Assembly (NCBI GenBank): GCA_024434165.1
Contig: QMIW01000028.1
Location: forward strand, 1 to 45,869
Origin: Chloroflexota bacterium
Lineage (GTDB): Bacteria > Chloroflexota > Anaerolineae > Anaerolineales > Villigracilaceae
Length of the DNA stretch: 45,869 nucleotides
Direction: 5' to 3'
The position numbers and the translations under genes were made by a program. Below the pieces are notes generated by a model. It was given only the letters and a program-made list of their open reading frames with translations. It made no database searches and was not told where the DNA came from. Positions 35,254-43,860 of the stretch are shown in pieces. The number at the start of each line of letters is the position of its first letter. Position 1 is the first letter of the stretch.

Positions 35254-36594
35254 ATGACTGACATTATTGTTATCGGCGGCGGGCTGGCGGGCAGCGAGGC
35301 AGCCTGGCAGATCGCTCAACACGGTTTGAAGGTAAGGCTCTACGAAATGCGTCCCTCCACGCCGACCGGCGCGCACGTCGGCGGCGACTTGGGGGAACTG
35401 GTTTGCTCGAACTCGCTCGGCTCGAACCTGCCCGACCGCGCTTCGGGCGTGCTGAAAAGCGAACTTCGCCGCCTGAACTCGATGTTGTTGGAATGCGCCG
35501 AAGCGACCGCGCTCCCGGCGGGATCCGCGCTGGCAGTGGACCGCGAAGCCTTCGCGCGCCTCATCACCGAACGGATAGCGGGTCACCCCAACATCGAGCT
35601 GGTGCGCGAGGAAGTGAAGGAAATCCCCGCTTCGCCGGTCGTCGTTGCCAGCGGACCGCTCACCTCGGAGAGCCTCTCCAAATCCATTGCGGCATTGAGC
35701 GGCGAAGACCATCTCTTTTTCTTCGACGCCATCTCGCCCATTGTCCGCGCGGAGAGCATCAACATGGAGATCGCCTTCCGCGCCTCGCGCTACGACAAGG
35801 GCGAACAGGATGAGGGTGATTACATCAACTGCCCTTTCACGAAGGAACAATATTACGAATTCGTGAACGCGCTGAGAACCGCCGAACGCATCGAACTGCG
35901 CTCGTTTGAGGAAGCAATTCAAACCGGCGTGAAGGCGGGTCACTTTTTTGAAGGCTGCCTGCCGGTGGAGATTATCGCCGCGCGCGGCGGCGATGCGCTG
36001 GCGTACGGTCCCATGCGCCCGGTCGGCTTGCGCGACCCGCACACCGGCAAACGCCCGTATGCCGTCGTTCAACTTCGGCAGGATAATTTAGCGGGCAGTT
36101 TGTACAACATCGTCGGCTTTCAAACCAACCTGAAATTTCCCGAACAGCGCCGCATCCTGCGCATGATTCCCGGACTCGAAAACGCCGAGTTCGAGCGCTA
36201 CGGTCAGATGCACCGCAATACTTTCATCGCCTCGCCCAAACTCCTGCGCCCCACATTACAGCACATCAGCCGCAGCGATCTCTTCTTCGCCGGTCAGATC
36301 ACCGGCGTGGAAGGCTACCTGGGCAACATCGCCACCGGTCTGCTGGCGGGCGTCAACATGGCACGCCTGCTCCTGGGAAAACCGCTTCACACGCTCCCGC
36401 GCGCGACCATGCTCGGCGCGCTCTGTCATTACATCACCCATGCGGATCTGAAAGACTTCCAGCCGATGAAAGCCAACTTTGGCATCCTGCCGGAAATGCA
36501 GCTCGATAAAAAAATCGGCAAGCGCGAAAAAGGACAGATGTACGCCGAACGCGCCGCGCAGGCGCTGGAAAATTATCTTCAAGGGAATCCATGA
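35254..36594 (+). CDS. trmFO: tRNA (uracil-5-)-methyltransferase, folate/FAD-dependent (TrmFO)
   Basis: The 446-residue protein is TrmFO, which makes 5-methyluridine at position 54 of the tRNA T-loop using methylene-tetrahydrofolate as carbon donor and FADH2 as reductant. The N-terminal FAD-binding motif [12 protein letters not shown] (7-18) and the family signature [11 protein letters not shown] are clear. Cys51 (in VCSNSLGSN) and Cys235 (in EGCLPVE) correspond to the two Cys residues implicated in catalysis in the Bacillus enzyme. The [20 protein letters not shown] segment near residue 348 is also characteristic, and the length matches the family. It is followed by a 4-bp overlap with the next gene. 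It probably has a leaderless transcript from the divergent promoter region. Confidence 0.97.
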   Translation: MTDIIVIGGGLAGSEAAWQIAQHGLKVRLYEMRPSTPTGAHVGGDLGELVCSNSLGSNLPDRASGVLKSELRRLNSMLLECAEATALPAGSALAVDREAFARLITERIAGHPNIELVREEVKEIPASPVVVASGPLTSESLSKSIAALSGEDHLFFFDAISPIVRAESINMEIAFRASRYDKGEQDEGDYINCPFTKEQYYEFVNALRTAERIELRSFEEAIQTGVKAGHFFEGCLPVEIIAARGGDALAYGPMRPVGLRDPHTGKRPYAVVQLRQDNLAGSLYNIVGFQTNLKFPEQRRILRMIPGLENAEFERYGQMHRNTFIASPKLLRPTLQHISRSDLFFAGQITGVEGYLGNIATGLLAGVNMARLLLGKPLHTLPRATMLGALCHYITHADLKDFQPMKANFGILPEMQLDKKIGKREKGQMYAERAAQALENYLQGNP

Positions 36595-37496
36595 CCAGAC
36601 GCAACTCCGTCCTCTACCTGACCCTGATCTTTGCCCTGCTGGTCTTTGTCGTCGGATGGTACACCGCCTCTTTTCTGACGCGCGAACCCGAACCCGTTTC
36701 CTTCGACGGAATCCAAGCCTACAGCGACGTGCAGACGCAAGTCGCCATGGGACCGCGAACGCCCGGGTCGGCGGGACATGCCCAGGTCCGCGAATGGATG
36801 CGCGCGGAGTTGGAATCCGCCGGATGGACGGTGGAAATCCACGAGTCGAACCGGCTCGGTCATCCCATTTACAACGTCATCGCAAAGCGCAGCGACGAAC
36901 CGCCTCAAATCATCCTCGGCGCGCATTACGATACGCGCTTCGTTGCGGATAACGACCCCGACCCCGCCAAACAAAGCGAACCCGTGCCGGGCGCCAACGA
37001 TGGCGCTTCGGGCGTAGCGGTGCTGCTCGAACTGGCGCGTTCCCTGCCCGAAGAGACAGTTCCCGTCTGGCTTGTTTTCTTCGACGCGGAGGATAACGGG
37101 CGCACCGAAGGCTGGGATTGGATCATGGGTTCGCGCACATTTGTGGAGGAAATTCCGGTCCGTCCGCGCGCCGTGGTCATCGTGGATATGGTCGGCGATG
37201 CGGATTTGAACATCCACTACGAAAGGAATTCCGACCCCGCCCTCCGCGCGGAAATCTGGGAGACCGCCGAAAGCCTCGGCTATGGAGACGTGTTCATCCC
37301 GGCGGAAAAGCACAGCATCACCGACGATCACAAGCCTTTCCTCGAGGCGGGCATCCCCGCTGTGGATATTATTGATTTCGATTACGTCCATTGGCATACC
37401 ACACAGGATACGCCCGACAAGGTCTCGCCGGAAAGCCTTCGCATGGTTGGCGATACGCTCTGGCACTGGGTTGTGGCGCAAACCCCGCAGCCGTGA
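36591..37496 (+). CDS. M28-family metallopeptidase / glutaminyl cyclase-like protein
   Basis: The 301-residue protein has an N-terminal hydrophobic segment (~8-28) that should anchor or export it, followed by a zinc-dependent M28 fold. Likely metal and catalytic residues are H112 (AHYDTR), D137 (GANDGASG), E167-D168 (FFDAEDNG), D199 and H269 (VHWHTTQD). The segment [17 protein letters not shown] followed by W-H-T is close to bacterial and animal glutaminyl-peptide cyclases, which turn N-terminal Gln into pyroglutamate; M28 aminopeptidases share the fold. I cannot choose between these from sequence alone. It starts within the trmFO stop (ATGA overlap) with AAGGGAA as ribosome-binding site, so it is translationally coupled to trmFO, although a functional link is not apparent. 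Confidence 0.85.
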   Translation: MTRRNSVLYLTLIFALLVFVVGWYTASFLTREPEPVSFDGIQAYSDVQTQVAMGPRTPGSAGHAQVREWMRAELESAGWTVEIHESNRLGHPIYNVIAKRSDEPPQIILGAHYDTRFVADNDPDPAKQSEPVPGANDGASGVAVLLELARSLPEETVPVWLVFFDAEDNGRTEGWDWIMGSRTFVEEIPVRPRAVVIVDMVGDADLNIHYERNSDPALRAEIWETAESLGYGDVFIPAEKHSITDDHKPFLEAGIPAVDIIDFDYVHWHTTQDTPDKVSPESLRMVGDTLWHWVVAQTPQP

Positions 37497-37566
37497 GAAG
37501 AATTCCGCCGCTCCCGGTCCCAAAAATCTATGGTCAAAAGAGTAAACTCGGCGTAAACTTAAACCG

Positions 37567-38844
37567 ATGGGATTACAAGCATCACTAAAGAAGATTCGCG
37601 CCCCCTGGATGGAGCGCATTTCCCGCGAATTGGCAAGCGGGGAAAACGTGCGCGCCGGTTTTACGGAGCAACTGGAACGCTTCTACGAACTCCTCCAGCA
37701 GACCATCGAAACCGGCGATACCGGCTGGCTGGACCCCATCCTGTACGACTGGGGGCGCTCCCCCACCGAGACCAACCTCGAACAGGCAGATTACTATGTC
37801 TCCTTTGTCCTCAACCGCATGCTCGCGCTCACCATCGAGATTGCGCGCGAGCATCTGACGAAAAAAGACGCCCTCGAACTGCTCGCGGTGGTCGTTCCCA
37901 TCCTTGCGCACAGCCTGAGCGTCGTCGTCCGTTATGAAATGGAAACGCGCGTGGCTCACATTTCGAAGGAACTGGGCAAGGTGCAGGATAAACTGAAACT
38001 GCTCGACCGCAACAAATCGAATTTCATCTCCGTCGCCGCGCACGAACTCAAGACGCCGCTGACCCTCATCGAAGGGTACACCTCCATGATGATAGACCAG
38101 GTCGTCGGGACGGAGCAGGATTTGATGAAGAACTATCTCGAAGGCGTAAACATCGGCATCCAGCGCCTGCGGCAGATCATTGACGACATGATTGATGTCT
38201 CGCTGATTGACAACGACCTGCTGACCCTGACCGTCCAGCCGTTGTGGATCAGCCACCTGTTGAACCTGCTTCAAAACGAGTTCAAGAAGACCATCGCAGA
38301 CCGCAAGCAGACCCTGATCATCCATCCTTTCGAGGGCAGCGACCTGATGATTTACGGCGATGTGAGCCGCCTGTACCAGGCGCTGCACAACGTGGTTTCC
38401 AACGCCGTCAAATACACGCCCGACAAGGGCACCATCACCATCAACGGGCGGCTTCTGCCCGGCTTCATCGAAATCACCGTAACGGATACAGGCATCGGCA
38501 TCTCCCCCGAAAACCAGACATTGATCTTCGATAAGTTCGGTCAATTGGGCAGAAGCGACCTGCACTCCAGCGGCAAGACCAAGTTCAAGGGAGGCGGTCC
38601 CGGTTTGGGACTCTCCATCGCGCGCGGCATCCTTGAAGCGCACGGCGGCACGATCTGGGTTGAATCTGAAGGCTATGACGAAGTAAAATTACCGGGCTCG
38701 ACGTTTCATATCCTTTTGCCTACGCGCACAGAACCAAACGACCCTGTCATGACCAAGTTCTTTGGTCAATTTGAGCAATCAACCCCTGCAGAAACGGACT
38801 CAAGTGGCAAAGAAAATCCCCCAACCAACGACCCCTCCGCGTGA
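37567..38844 (+). CDS. Soluble sensor histidine kinase
   Basis: The 425-residue protein has an N-terminal helical domain of unknown type (1-145), a HisKA domain with phospho-acceptor H159 in VAAHELKTPLTLIEGY, and a HATPase_c domain (~255-385) with NVVSNAVKYTPD, DTGIGIS and GPGLGLSIARG. The C-terminal ~40 residues are Pro/Ser-rich and overlap the start of hflX by 41 bp in another frame. There is no membrane helix, GAF or PAS domain, and no response regulator gene is adjacent. GTAAACT occurs twice just upstream (37542-37548 and 37553-37559), which might be a regulator site or chance. No Shine-Dalgarno sequence precedes ATG 37567. Confidence 0.9.
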   Translation: MGLQASLKKIRAPWMERISRELASGENVRAGFTEQLERFYELLQQTIETGDTGWLDPILYDWGRSPTETNLEQADYYVSFVLNRMLALTIEIAREHLTKKDALELLAVVVPILAHSLSVVVRYEMETRVAHISKELGKVQDKLKLLDRNKSNFISVAAHELKTPLTLIEGYTSMMIDQVVGTEQDLMKNYLEGVNIGIQRLRQIIDDMIDVSLIDNDLLTLTVQPLWISHLLNLLQNEFKKTIADRKQTLIIHPFEGSDLMIYGDVSRLYQALHNVVSNAVKYTPDKGTITINGRLLPGFIEITVTDTGIGISPENQTLIFDKFGQLGRSDLHSSGKTKFKGGGPGLGLSIARGILEAHGGTIWVESEGYDEVKLPGSTFHILLPTRTEPNDPVMTKFFGQFEQSTPAETDSSGKENPPTNDPSA

Positions 38845-40174
38845 ACGCGCCTTTCTTGTCGGCGTCGAAATTCACGGCAGGGAACAAATTCTCTCGCTCG
38901 AAGACTCCCTCTCAGAACTCGCCCTGCTCGCCGATACCGCCGGCGTGGATGTGGTCGGTGAGTTAACCCAAAAACTTGCCCACCCGCACGTCGAAACCTA
39001 TATCGGTCCCGGCAAGGTGGAAGAACTCAAAGCGCTCGCCGAAGAGACGCTTGCCGAAGTGGTGATCTTCGATGACGAACTCAATCCGCGCCACCAGCGC
39101 GAACTGGAGAAGGCGCTGGGAAGGAGCATCCGCGTCATTGACCGGACGGCGCTGATTTTAGACATCTTCGCCCAGCACGCCCACACCAAAGAGGGCATGC
39201 TGCAAGTGGAACTCGCCCAGTACGAGTACAACCTGCCGCGTCTCACCCGCGCCTGGACGCATCTTGAACGTCAGGCGGGCGGCGGCGGCGGGCGCGCCGG
39301 TTCGACCGGCGGCGTCGGCTTGCGCGGTCCCGGCGAAACCCAGTTGGAAGTAGATCGCCGCACCATCCGCAAGCGGATCGCTCATATCAAAAGCGAACTC
39401 GAAAAAGTGGAAGCGCACCGCATGAGGTATCGGTCCCAGCGCAAGCGTTCGCGCATTCCGATCGTGGCGCTGGTTGGGTACACCAACGCGGGCAAGTCCA
39501 CGCTGTTGAACCGGCTCTCCAAAGCGGATGTGTACGTGGCAGACCAGTTGTTCGCCACGCTCGACCCCACCACCCGCCGCGTGCAGCTGCCCGGCGACAA
39601 CCTGGCGCTCTTCACCGACACGGTCGGGTTCATTCAAAAACTGCCCACCACGCTCGTGGCGGCGTTCCACGCCACGCTCGAAGAAATCGCCGAAGCCGAC
39701 CTGCTCCTGCATGTGGTGGATATTTCCCACCCCAATGCGCTCGGGCAATTCAAAGCCGTGCAGGAAACGCTGGAGGAAATCGGCGCAAGCCACATCCCGA
39801 TGGTGACAGCCTTGAATAAAATGGACAGGCTGAAGAACCCCGAAAACGCCCGCAAAACCCTGCAGGACTTCCCCAAATCCGTCGTCATTTCCGCGCTGAC
39901 CGGCGACGGGGTGGACGACCTGCTCACGCTGGTTCAGGAGGAACTGTTCGAAGCCTTCGTGCCGATCCATGTGCGCCTGCCTTATAAAGAGGGCGCGTTG
40001 ATCTCCCTCTTCCATGAACTTGGGCAGGTCGAGCGTGTGGAGCACGAGCGCGGCGGCGTGCAAATGCAGGGACGCATCCCCGGCAGGCTGCTGGCGCAAT
40101 TCTCCCCCTGGCAGGCAAAACCCAACGGGCACGGCACCAACACGACCGAAGAAGCCGACCTGGAGGAAGCATGA
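38804..40174 (+). CDS. hflX: Ribosome-associated GTPase HflX
   Basis: The protein (456 residues from GTG 38804) has the HflX N-terminal domain, including the YIGPGKVEELK motif, the glycine-rich linker (GGGGGRAGSTGGVGLRGPGE) and a GTPase domain with P-loop GYTNAGKST (225-233, Lys231), DTVGFI as G3 and NKMD as G4. HflX binds the 50S ribosome and splits stalled or hibernating 70S ribosomes. The C-terminal ~90 residues form the small domain typical of the family. The start is uncertain: TTG 38762 is in frame 14 codons earlier, and both starts lie within the preceding kinase gene. The gene overlaps the downstream 67-residue protein by 4 bp. Confidence 0.95.
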   Translation: MAKKIPQPTTPPRERAFLVGVEIHGREQILSLEDSLSELALLADTAGVDVVGELTQKLAHPHVETYIGPGKVEELKALAEETLAEVVIFDDELNPRHQRELEKALGRSIRVIDRTALILDIFAQHAHTKEGMLQVELAQYEYNLPRLTRAWTHLERQAGGGGGRAGSTGGVGLRGPGETQLEVDRRTIRKRIAHIKSELEKVEAHRMRYRSQRKRSRIPIVALVGYTNAGKSTLLNRLSKADVYVADQLFATLDPTTRRVQLPGDNLALFTDTVGFIQKLPTTLVAAFHATLEEIAEADLLLHVVDISHPNALGQFKAVQETLEEIGASHIPMVTALNKMDRLKNPENARKTLQDFPKSVVISALTGDGVDDLLTLVQEELFEAFVPIHVRLPYKEGALISLFHELGQVERVEHERGGVQMQGRIPGRLLAQFSPWQAKPNGHGTNTTEEADLEEA

Positions 40175-40374
40175 TCTCGAAACTGCTCGATTTTCTTTCC
40201 GAATATCTCGCCCACCGCAAAGGTCTTCTGCCTATCATCGGGCTGGCGTTCATCTTCCTCAACCTGCTCCTCCAATTCATCCTGCCCGGAAACCTGCTTA
40301 CGGTCAGCAATCTCTTTTTGCACATCGGTTTGATTATCGCCATCTTCGGGCTGATGCTGGCTTGGGCGCTGTAA
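40171..40374 (+). CDS. Small two-helix membrane protein
   Basis: The 67-residue protein has two hydrophobic helices (~20-39 and ~45-66) separated by a short polar loop (PGNLLTVSN), with a charged N-terminal amphipathic stretch. A strong GGAGGAAG ribosome-binding site lies just upstream and its ATG overlaps the hflX stop (ATGA), both strong indicators of a real gene. I recognise no family. Its position between hflX and a membrane pseudokinase-propeller gene suggests one transcription unit; a function linked to either neighbour is only a guess. Confidence 0.8.
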   Translation: MISKLLDFLSEYLAHRKGLLPIIGLAFIFLNLLLQFILPGNLLTVSNLFLHIGLIIAIFGLMLAWAL

Positions 40375-40388
40375 TGTGAACGGACGCC

Positions 40389-42377
40389 ATGTCCTCTTCG
40401 ATCATTGGGAAAACGCTGTTAAACCAATATCGTGTCGAGGAATTTATCGCGCAGACTCCGCTGGGCGAACTCCACCGCGCCGTTGACGAACGCAGCAACA
40501 AACGCATTGCCCTCACGCTCCTGCCCGAAGCCGTAGCCAGGGATGTTGAAGCCATCAAGGAACTGGAGACCAAGTCCGGCAGGCTGCAAGCAATCTCCCA
40601 CCCCAACCTGAACAGATACCTGGGTCTTTTCCAAACGCCCACTTTGGCATTTCTCGCCGAAGAATGGGTGGACGGTCCATCGCTGAAGGACGTTCTCGCC
40701 AAAGCGCCGGTCAACGCCGGCGAAGCCTTGATCTACGCAAAGGCGCTTTGCGGCGCGCTCGAGGCGCTCCACAAACAAAACTTCCTGCATCTCAACCTCG
40801 CACCCGAATTGATTCGCATCAACCAGCGCGGCGAAATCGTCCTCGGCGGCACTGCAAACGCGCACCCCATCGGCAAAGAAACCCTCCTCATCCTCAGCAG
40901 GTACCCGCTCCATTACGCCTCCCCGGAACAACTCCTGGAACGATCCCTCACCACCGCGGCAGATATGTATTCGCTTGCGGTCCTCCTGTACGAACTCGTC
41001 ACAGCGCGCTGGATCAACGGCAGGCAGACACCGAAAACCGCCGAAGCCGTTTACCGGGCGCAGATCGAAGGAACGCCGCCCGCCCCCGCCGCTTTCAACA
41101 AAGAACTCCCAGATCACTTCTCCCGGATGATCCTTTGGGCGCTTCGCAAAAACCCGGAGGAGCGGCTCAAGACCACCACCGAACTGCTCTCCTCGCTTGC
41201 GCTTGCCGCGCGGGTTCCGCTGGATAAAGTTCCGCTTCGAGCCGACCCGATACCTGCTCCTGTGACCGGAGCGATTCTGCGCGAGTGGGAGTTCCTGCCG
41301 CCCCTGAAAATCAACAACATCCTCAACGACGCCGCACCGCTCGAGGAACGCCTCGCCACGATTGCGTCCCCGCCGAAACCGAGACGGGCGCGCGTGGGCT
41401 TCGTTCCGATCTTCTTCCTTCTGCTCATCGGCGGATTTCTCTCCCTCTTCTGGTTCGCGCGTCCGGCGGTAGTGGAAGTTCCCATTCCCACGCCGATTCA
41501 ATTCACCCCCTTCGCCGCAGATTACACCCCTCCGCCCACGCCCTCCTCCACCCCCAAACCCGTTGACCCGCACGGCGGCAGAATCGTCTTCACCTGCACG
41601 CGCGGAGACTACAACCAGTTGTGCATGATCAACCGCGACGGCACGGAATTGACGCAGGTCACCGACATGGCTGCCAGCAATTACTACCCGGTCTTCACGC
41701 CGGACGGCAGTTCGATCCTCTTTGCCTCCAACCGCAGCGGACCGTTCGACCTTTTTCTCCTGAATTTCAAGGAAAGGCAGGTCTTCCAAATCACGGAAAA
41801 CGTGGGGAACGTCGTCTCGCCGGATTATTCGCCGGACGGGCGTTTCATCGTCTTTGCAAACCGCGTCGGAGAAGGTCCCACCGCAATCTGGATGGTCAAC
41901 GCGGATGGATTGAACCCGCGCCTGGTATACACGGGGGCGAACGACATCGTCGCGGTGGCATGGTCGCCGGACGGGGAAAAAATCGCCTACGCCATGGCAG
42001 ACGACATTCCGCAGGAATACCAGATTTACACCATGGATACGAACGGCAAAAACCATCTCAAAATTTCGCAGGGGCTGCAGGGCATCGGCGGCAGTGTGGA
42101 TTGGTCGCCCGACGGGTTGCACCTTCTGGTTCACGCCGGTCCGTTCGGCGATAAAGACATCTTCCGCATCGAAGCTGCGACCGGCAATTTCACCCAACTG
42201 ACAGACGGCGGCAATAACGCGGGGGCATCCTACTCCCCGGATGGTCAATTCATCGTCTTCAACTCGCTGCGGAACGACGATCAAGCCGACCTTTACATCA
42301 TGCGCGCAGACGGGAGCGGTCAGACCCGCTTGACCAACGATCCCGAACCCGACTGGGGCGCAAGGTGGAGCCAGTGA
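40389..42377 (+). CDS. Membrane pseudokinase with TolB-like beta-propeller
   Basis: The 662-residue protein has an N-terminal serine/threonine-kinase-like domain (~10-280), a Pro-rich juxtamembrane region, one membrane helix (~336-356), a Pro/Thr-rich linker and a C-terminal propeller (~395-662) with about six repeats of the PD40/WD40-like type (x-SPDGxxIxF). The kinase fold is recognisable from HPNLNRYLG, YASPEQ and DMYSLAVLLYEL. Every key catalytic position is changed: the VAIK Lys is Thr43, HRD is HLN (134-136), the Lys and Asn of the catalytic loop are Ala and Leu, and the DFG Asp is Leu152 (LGG). It should be catalytically dead and may bind peptide or nucleotide as a scaffold. The propeller would be extracytoplasmic and could bind cell-wall or surface ligands. 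Confidence 0.88.
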   Translation: MSSSIIGKTLLNQYRVEEFIAQTPLGELHRAVDERSNKRIALTLLPEAVARDVEAIKELETKSGRLQAISHPNLNRYLGLFQTPTLAFLAEEWVDGPSLKDVLAKAPVNAGEALIYAKALCGALEALHKQNFLHLNLAPELIRINQRGEIVLGGTANAHPIGKETLLILSRYPLHYASPEQLLERSLTTAADMYSLAVLLYELVTARWINGRQTPKTAEAVYRAQIEGTPPAPAAFNKELPDHFSRMILWALRKNPEERLKTTTELLSSLALAARVPLDKVPLRADPIPAPVTGAILREWEFLPPLKINNILNDAAPLEERLATIASPPKPRRARVGFVPIFFLLLIGGFLSLFWFARPAVVEVPIPTPIQFTPFAADYTPPPTPSSTPKPVDPHGGRIVFTCTRGDYNQLCMINRDGTELTQVTDMAASNYYPVFTPDGSSILFASNRSGPFDLFLLNFKERQVFQITENVGNVVSPDYSPDGRFIVFANRVGEGPTAIWMVNADGLNPRLVYTGANDIVAVAWSPDGEKIAYAMADDIPQEYQIYTMDTNGKNHLKISQGLQGIGGSVDWSPDGLHLLVHAGPFGDKDIFRIEAATGNFTQLTDGGNNAGASYSPDGQFIVFNSLRNDDQADLYIMRADGSGQTRLTNDPEPDWGARWSQ

Positions 42378-42673
42378 GGAGCCTACGCACCCTCACCCCT
42401 TCACCCCTCTCCCACTGGGAGAGGGGACGGTGTAAGGGAGAAGGAAGGATGAAAGATGAAGTGTGGGAAGTGGTGAGAGGAAAAGGCTTGGGGCGGAGGA
42501 ATGGTTCGATGGATGGATACAGGCTTGGGCGGAGTCCGAGGCGGAAGCCGTCCGCTGGAATCGGCGTGATATTTTTGCAGTCAATTTTGTCCTGAAGGTT
42601 ATTTTATGAATTACAGGGGGATTTGCAATAAAAAATCAACAACGTGACGAAAATAATCTGCACGGCTTAAAAC
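42378..42673. other. Non-coding stretch between pseudokinase and SET gene
   Basis: No credible gene is visible here. Open frames such as 42365-42595 read through a palindromic repeat and low-complexity GA-rich sequence and lack a ribosome-binding site. The stretch contains the palindrome at 42404-42426 and then the upstream part of the promoter region of the SET gene. Confidence 0.6.
42404..42426. repeat. GC-rich palindrome, copy 2
   Basis: A perfect 10-bp inverted repeat (CCCCTCTCCC and GGGAGAGGGG) with a 3-bp loop (ACT) lies 27 bp after the pseudokinase stop codon. It matches the palindrome at 16-36 in core sequence. It may act as a hairpin terminator although no T-run follows. Confidence 0.6.
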
Positions 42674-42674
42674 C

Positions 42675-42702
42675 TTTACATGCAGGGCATTTGATGTATG
42701 AT
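42675..42702 (+). promoter_or_regulatory. Promoter of the SET-domain gene
   Basis: TTTACA (42675-42680) and TATGAT (42697-42702) are separated by 16 bp, each one mismatch from the housekeeping-sigma consensus. Transcription would start near 42709, giving an ~80-nt leader. That leader contains a 5-bp GC hairpin (CCCGG 42725-42729 with CCGGG 42738-42742) and AAAGGAAG as ribosome-binding site at 42775-42782. Confidence 0.6.
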
Positions 42703-42790
42703 TGACCTCACCAATGGCGTTTTTCCCGGCTCGTCCACCGGGGGAGGCGCTGTTAATCTTTAATCCACAAATCGAAAGGAAGTTATATGA

Positions 42791-43381
42791 ATGTCCAAGC
42801 AGCCAAGTTCCTATCTGTCTTCTAAGTTGGAAGGTCGCCTGAAAGCCGATAAAAGCGGGAACAGCATTTTCGCCCTCGAACCCATTAAGAAGGGCGAGTT
42901 GATCGCTGTTTTCGGCGGCGTTGTGTATGAATGGGAGACCTTTATCCACCTTCCCGAACGCGAGCGCAGTCTCTGCATCCAGGTCGAAGACCGCCACTTC
43001 CTGGTGCCGCGCCCGATTGGAGAGGGAGATTATGTCAATCACTCGTGCAACCCGAACGCAGGTCTTTCGGGCCAGATTGGACTTGTTGCGATGCGTGACA
43101 TCCAAATCGGCGAGGAAGTTTGTTTCGACTATGCCATGAGCGACACGATGGCATACGACGAATTCGAATGTCTGTGCGGAGCGCCCAACTGCCGCGGCAA
43201 GGTGACCGGCAGCGACTGGATGCGCCCCGAACTTCAGAAACGCTACGCAGGTTATTTTGCGCCGCACGTCCAGCGCAAAATTGACGCGCTCAAGGCGGAG
43301 CGCCGCGCGTTCGAGCGCGCAATGCGCAGCGCGAAGGCTGGCGCCGCCGCCAAGCCTGTGGCAGCGACGATGTACAAGTAG
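42791..43381 (+). CDS. SET-domain protein lysine methyltransferase
   Basis: The 196-residue protein has a compact SET domain of the type found in eukaryotic histone lysine methyltransferases, which use S-adenosylmethionine. Diagnostic motifs are YVNHSCNPNAG (81-91), with Asn83/His84, and GEEVCFDYA (107-115) with catalytic Tyr114. A post-SET motif C127-x-C129-x4-C134 follows, which together with C86 of NHSC can form the usual four-Cys zinc site. The C-terminal ~55 residues are basic and Ala-rich. ATG 42791 is preceded by AAAGGAAG at 8 nt. Related stand-alone SET proteins occur sporadically in bacteria; targets are mostly unknown. The gene has its own promoter and terminator, so it appears to be monocistronic. 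Confidence 0.9.
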   Translation: MSKQPSSYLSSKLEGRLKADKSGNSIFALEPIKKGELIAVFGGVVYEWETFIHLPERERSLCIQVEDRHFLVPRPIGEGDYVNHSCNPNAGLSGQIGLVAMRDIQIGEEVCFDYAMSDTMAYDEFECLCGAPNCRGKVTGSDWMRPELQKRYAGYFAPHVQRKIDALKAERRAFERAMRSAKAGAAAKPVAATMYK

Positions 43382-43390
43382 GGTGAAGAC

Positions 43391-43448
43391 AGACCTCCGA
43401 GGTTTTTCCCGGATGGGGACAAGTAAAATCTCGGAGGTCTTTATTTTA
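43391..43448 (+). terminator. Hairpin repeat/terminator downstream of the SET gene
   Basis: An 11-bp perfect inverted repeat (AGACCTCCGAG 43391-43401 with CTCGGAGGTCT 43430-43440) encloses a 28-nt loop containing CCC...GGGG, followed by TTATTTTA. It begins 10 bp after the SET stop codon. The whole ~50-bp unit recurs in inverted orientation at 43861-43911. Confidence 0.75.
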
Positions 43449-43860
43449 TACCTCATCTTACGCGGAACATCCCGAATAGAGTGTCTAATTGCGTAGGCGC
43501 ACAAAAAGATTCAATCACGGAGATCACAAAGAGCGCGGAGAAAAAACCTTGAAGACCTCTGTGTCTTCTGTGCGCTCTGTGGTAAGAGGTTTTTTAGCCC
43601 ATTCTTTTAAAGACTCCTCCCAAACGGGTCGCCCCTGCGACGAAATCGCATAAGGTGACGGTTGCATTTGCAAATATTCAAATACACAAACTCAAGAAAG
43701 CAAATATAATCCCTTAAAATAGAACGCCGCCTCACACAGCGTGCACCCCGTTTCCGCTTCGCTGCGCGAGGTGAACTGCCTGATGTATGGGATGACAAGC
43801 GCCAATGCGCTTTGGCTGGGCGACGCTCGCTGGAGGCTCGCCCGCCCAATCTGTGCACTC
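43449..43860. other. Non-coding, repeat-rich spacer
   Basis: No credible gene is visible in this ~410-bp stretch. It contains the interleaved hairpin element at 43516-43595, then an A/T-rich stretch with an isolated TATAAT (43705-43710), and a GC-rich segment with GGGCGA/TCGCCC inverted arms near 43818-43843. It is bounded by two inverted copies of a ~50-bp hairpin repeat. Confidence 0.6.
43516..43595. repeat. Imperfect interleaved inverted repeat
   Basis: Left arm CACGGAGATCACAAAGAGCG(CGGAG) at 43516-43540 is an imperfect reverse complement (16 of 25 positions) of 43557-43581. A second pair, AAAAAACCT (43541-43549) and AGGTTTTTT (43587-43595), is interleaved with it. This CTCTGTG-rich composition is typical of dispersed intergenic repeats in several bacterial genomes. 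Confidence 0.5.

Noticed and set aside
35209-36072. An open frame extending the minus-strand kinase upstream by ~288 codons
   Set aside because: It is antisense to trmFO, whose family assignment is certain, and shows no domain; the kinase starts cleanly at ATG 35208 beside a -10 box.
42365-42595. A 76-codon frame after the pseudokinase
   Set aside because: It overlaps the pseudokinase end, reads through the palindrome and low-complexity GA-rich DNA, and lacks a ribosome-binding site.
43705-43710. TATAAT in the non-coding island as a promoter for a small RNA
   Set aside because: No -35 box at suitable distance and no downstream gene or clear RNA fold until the hairpin repeat.
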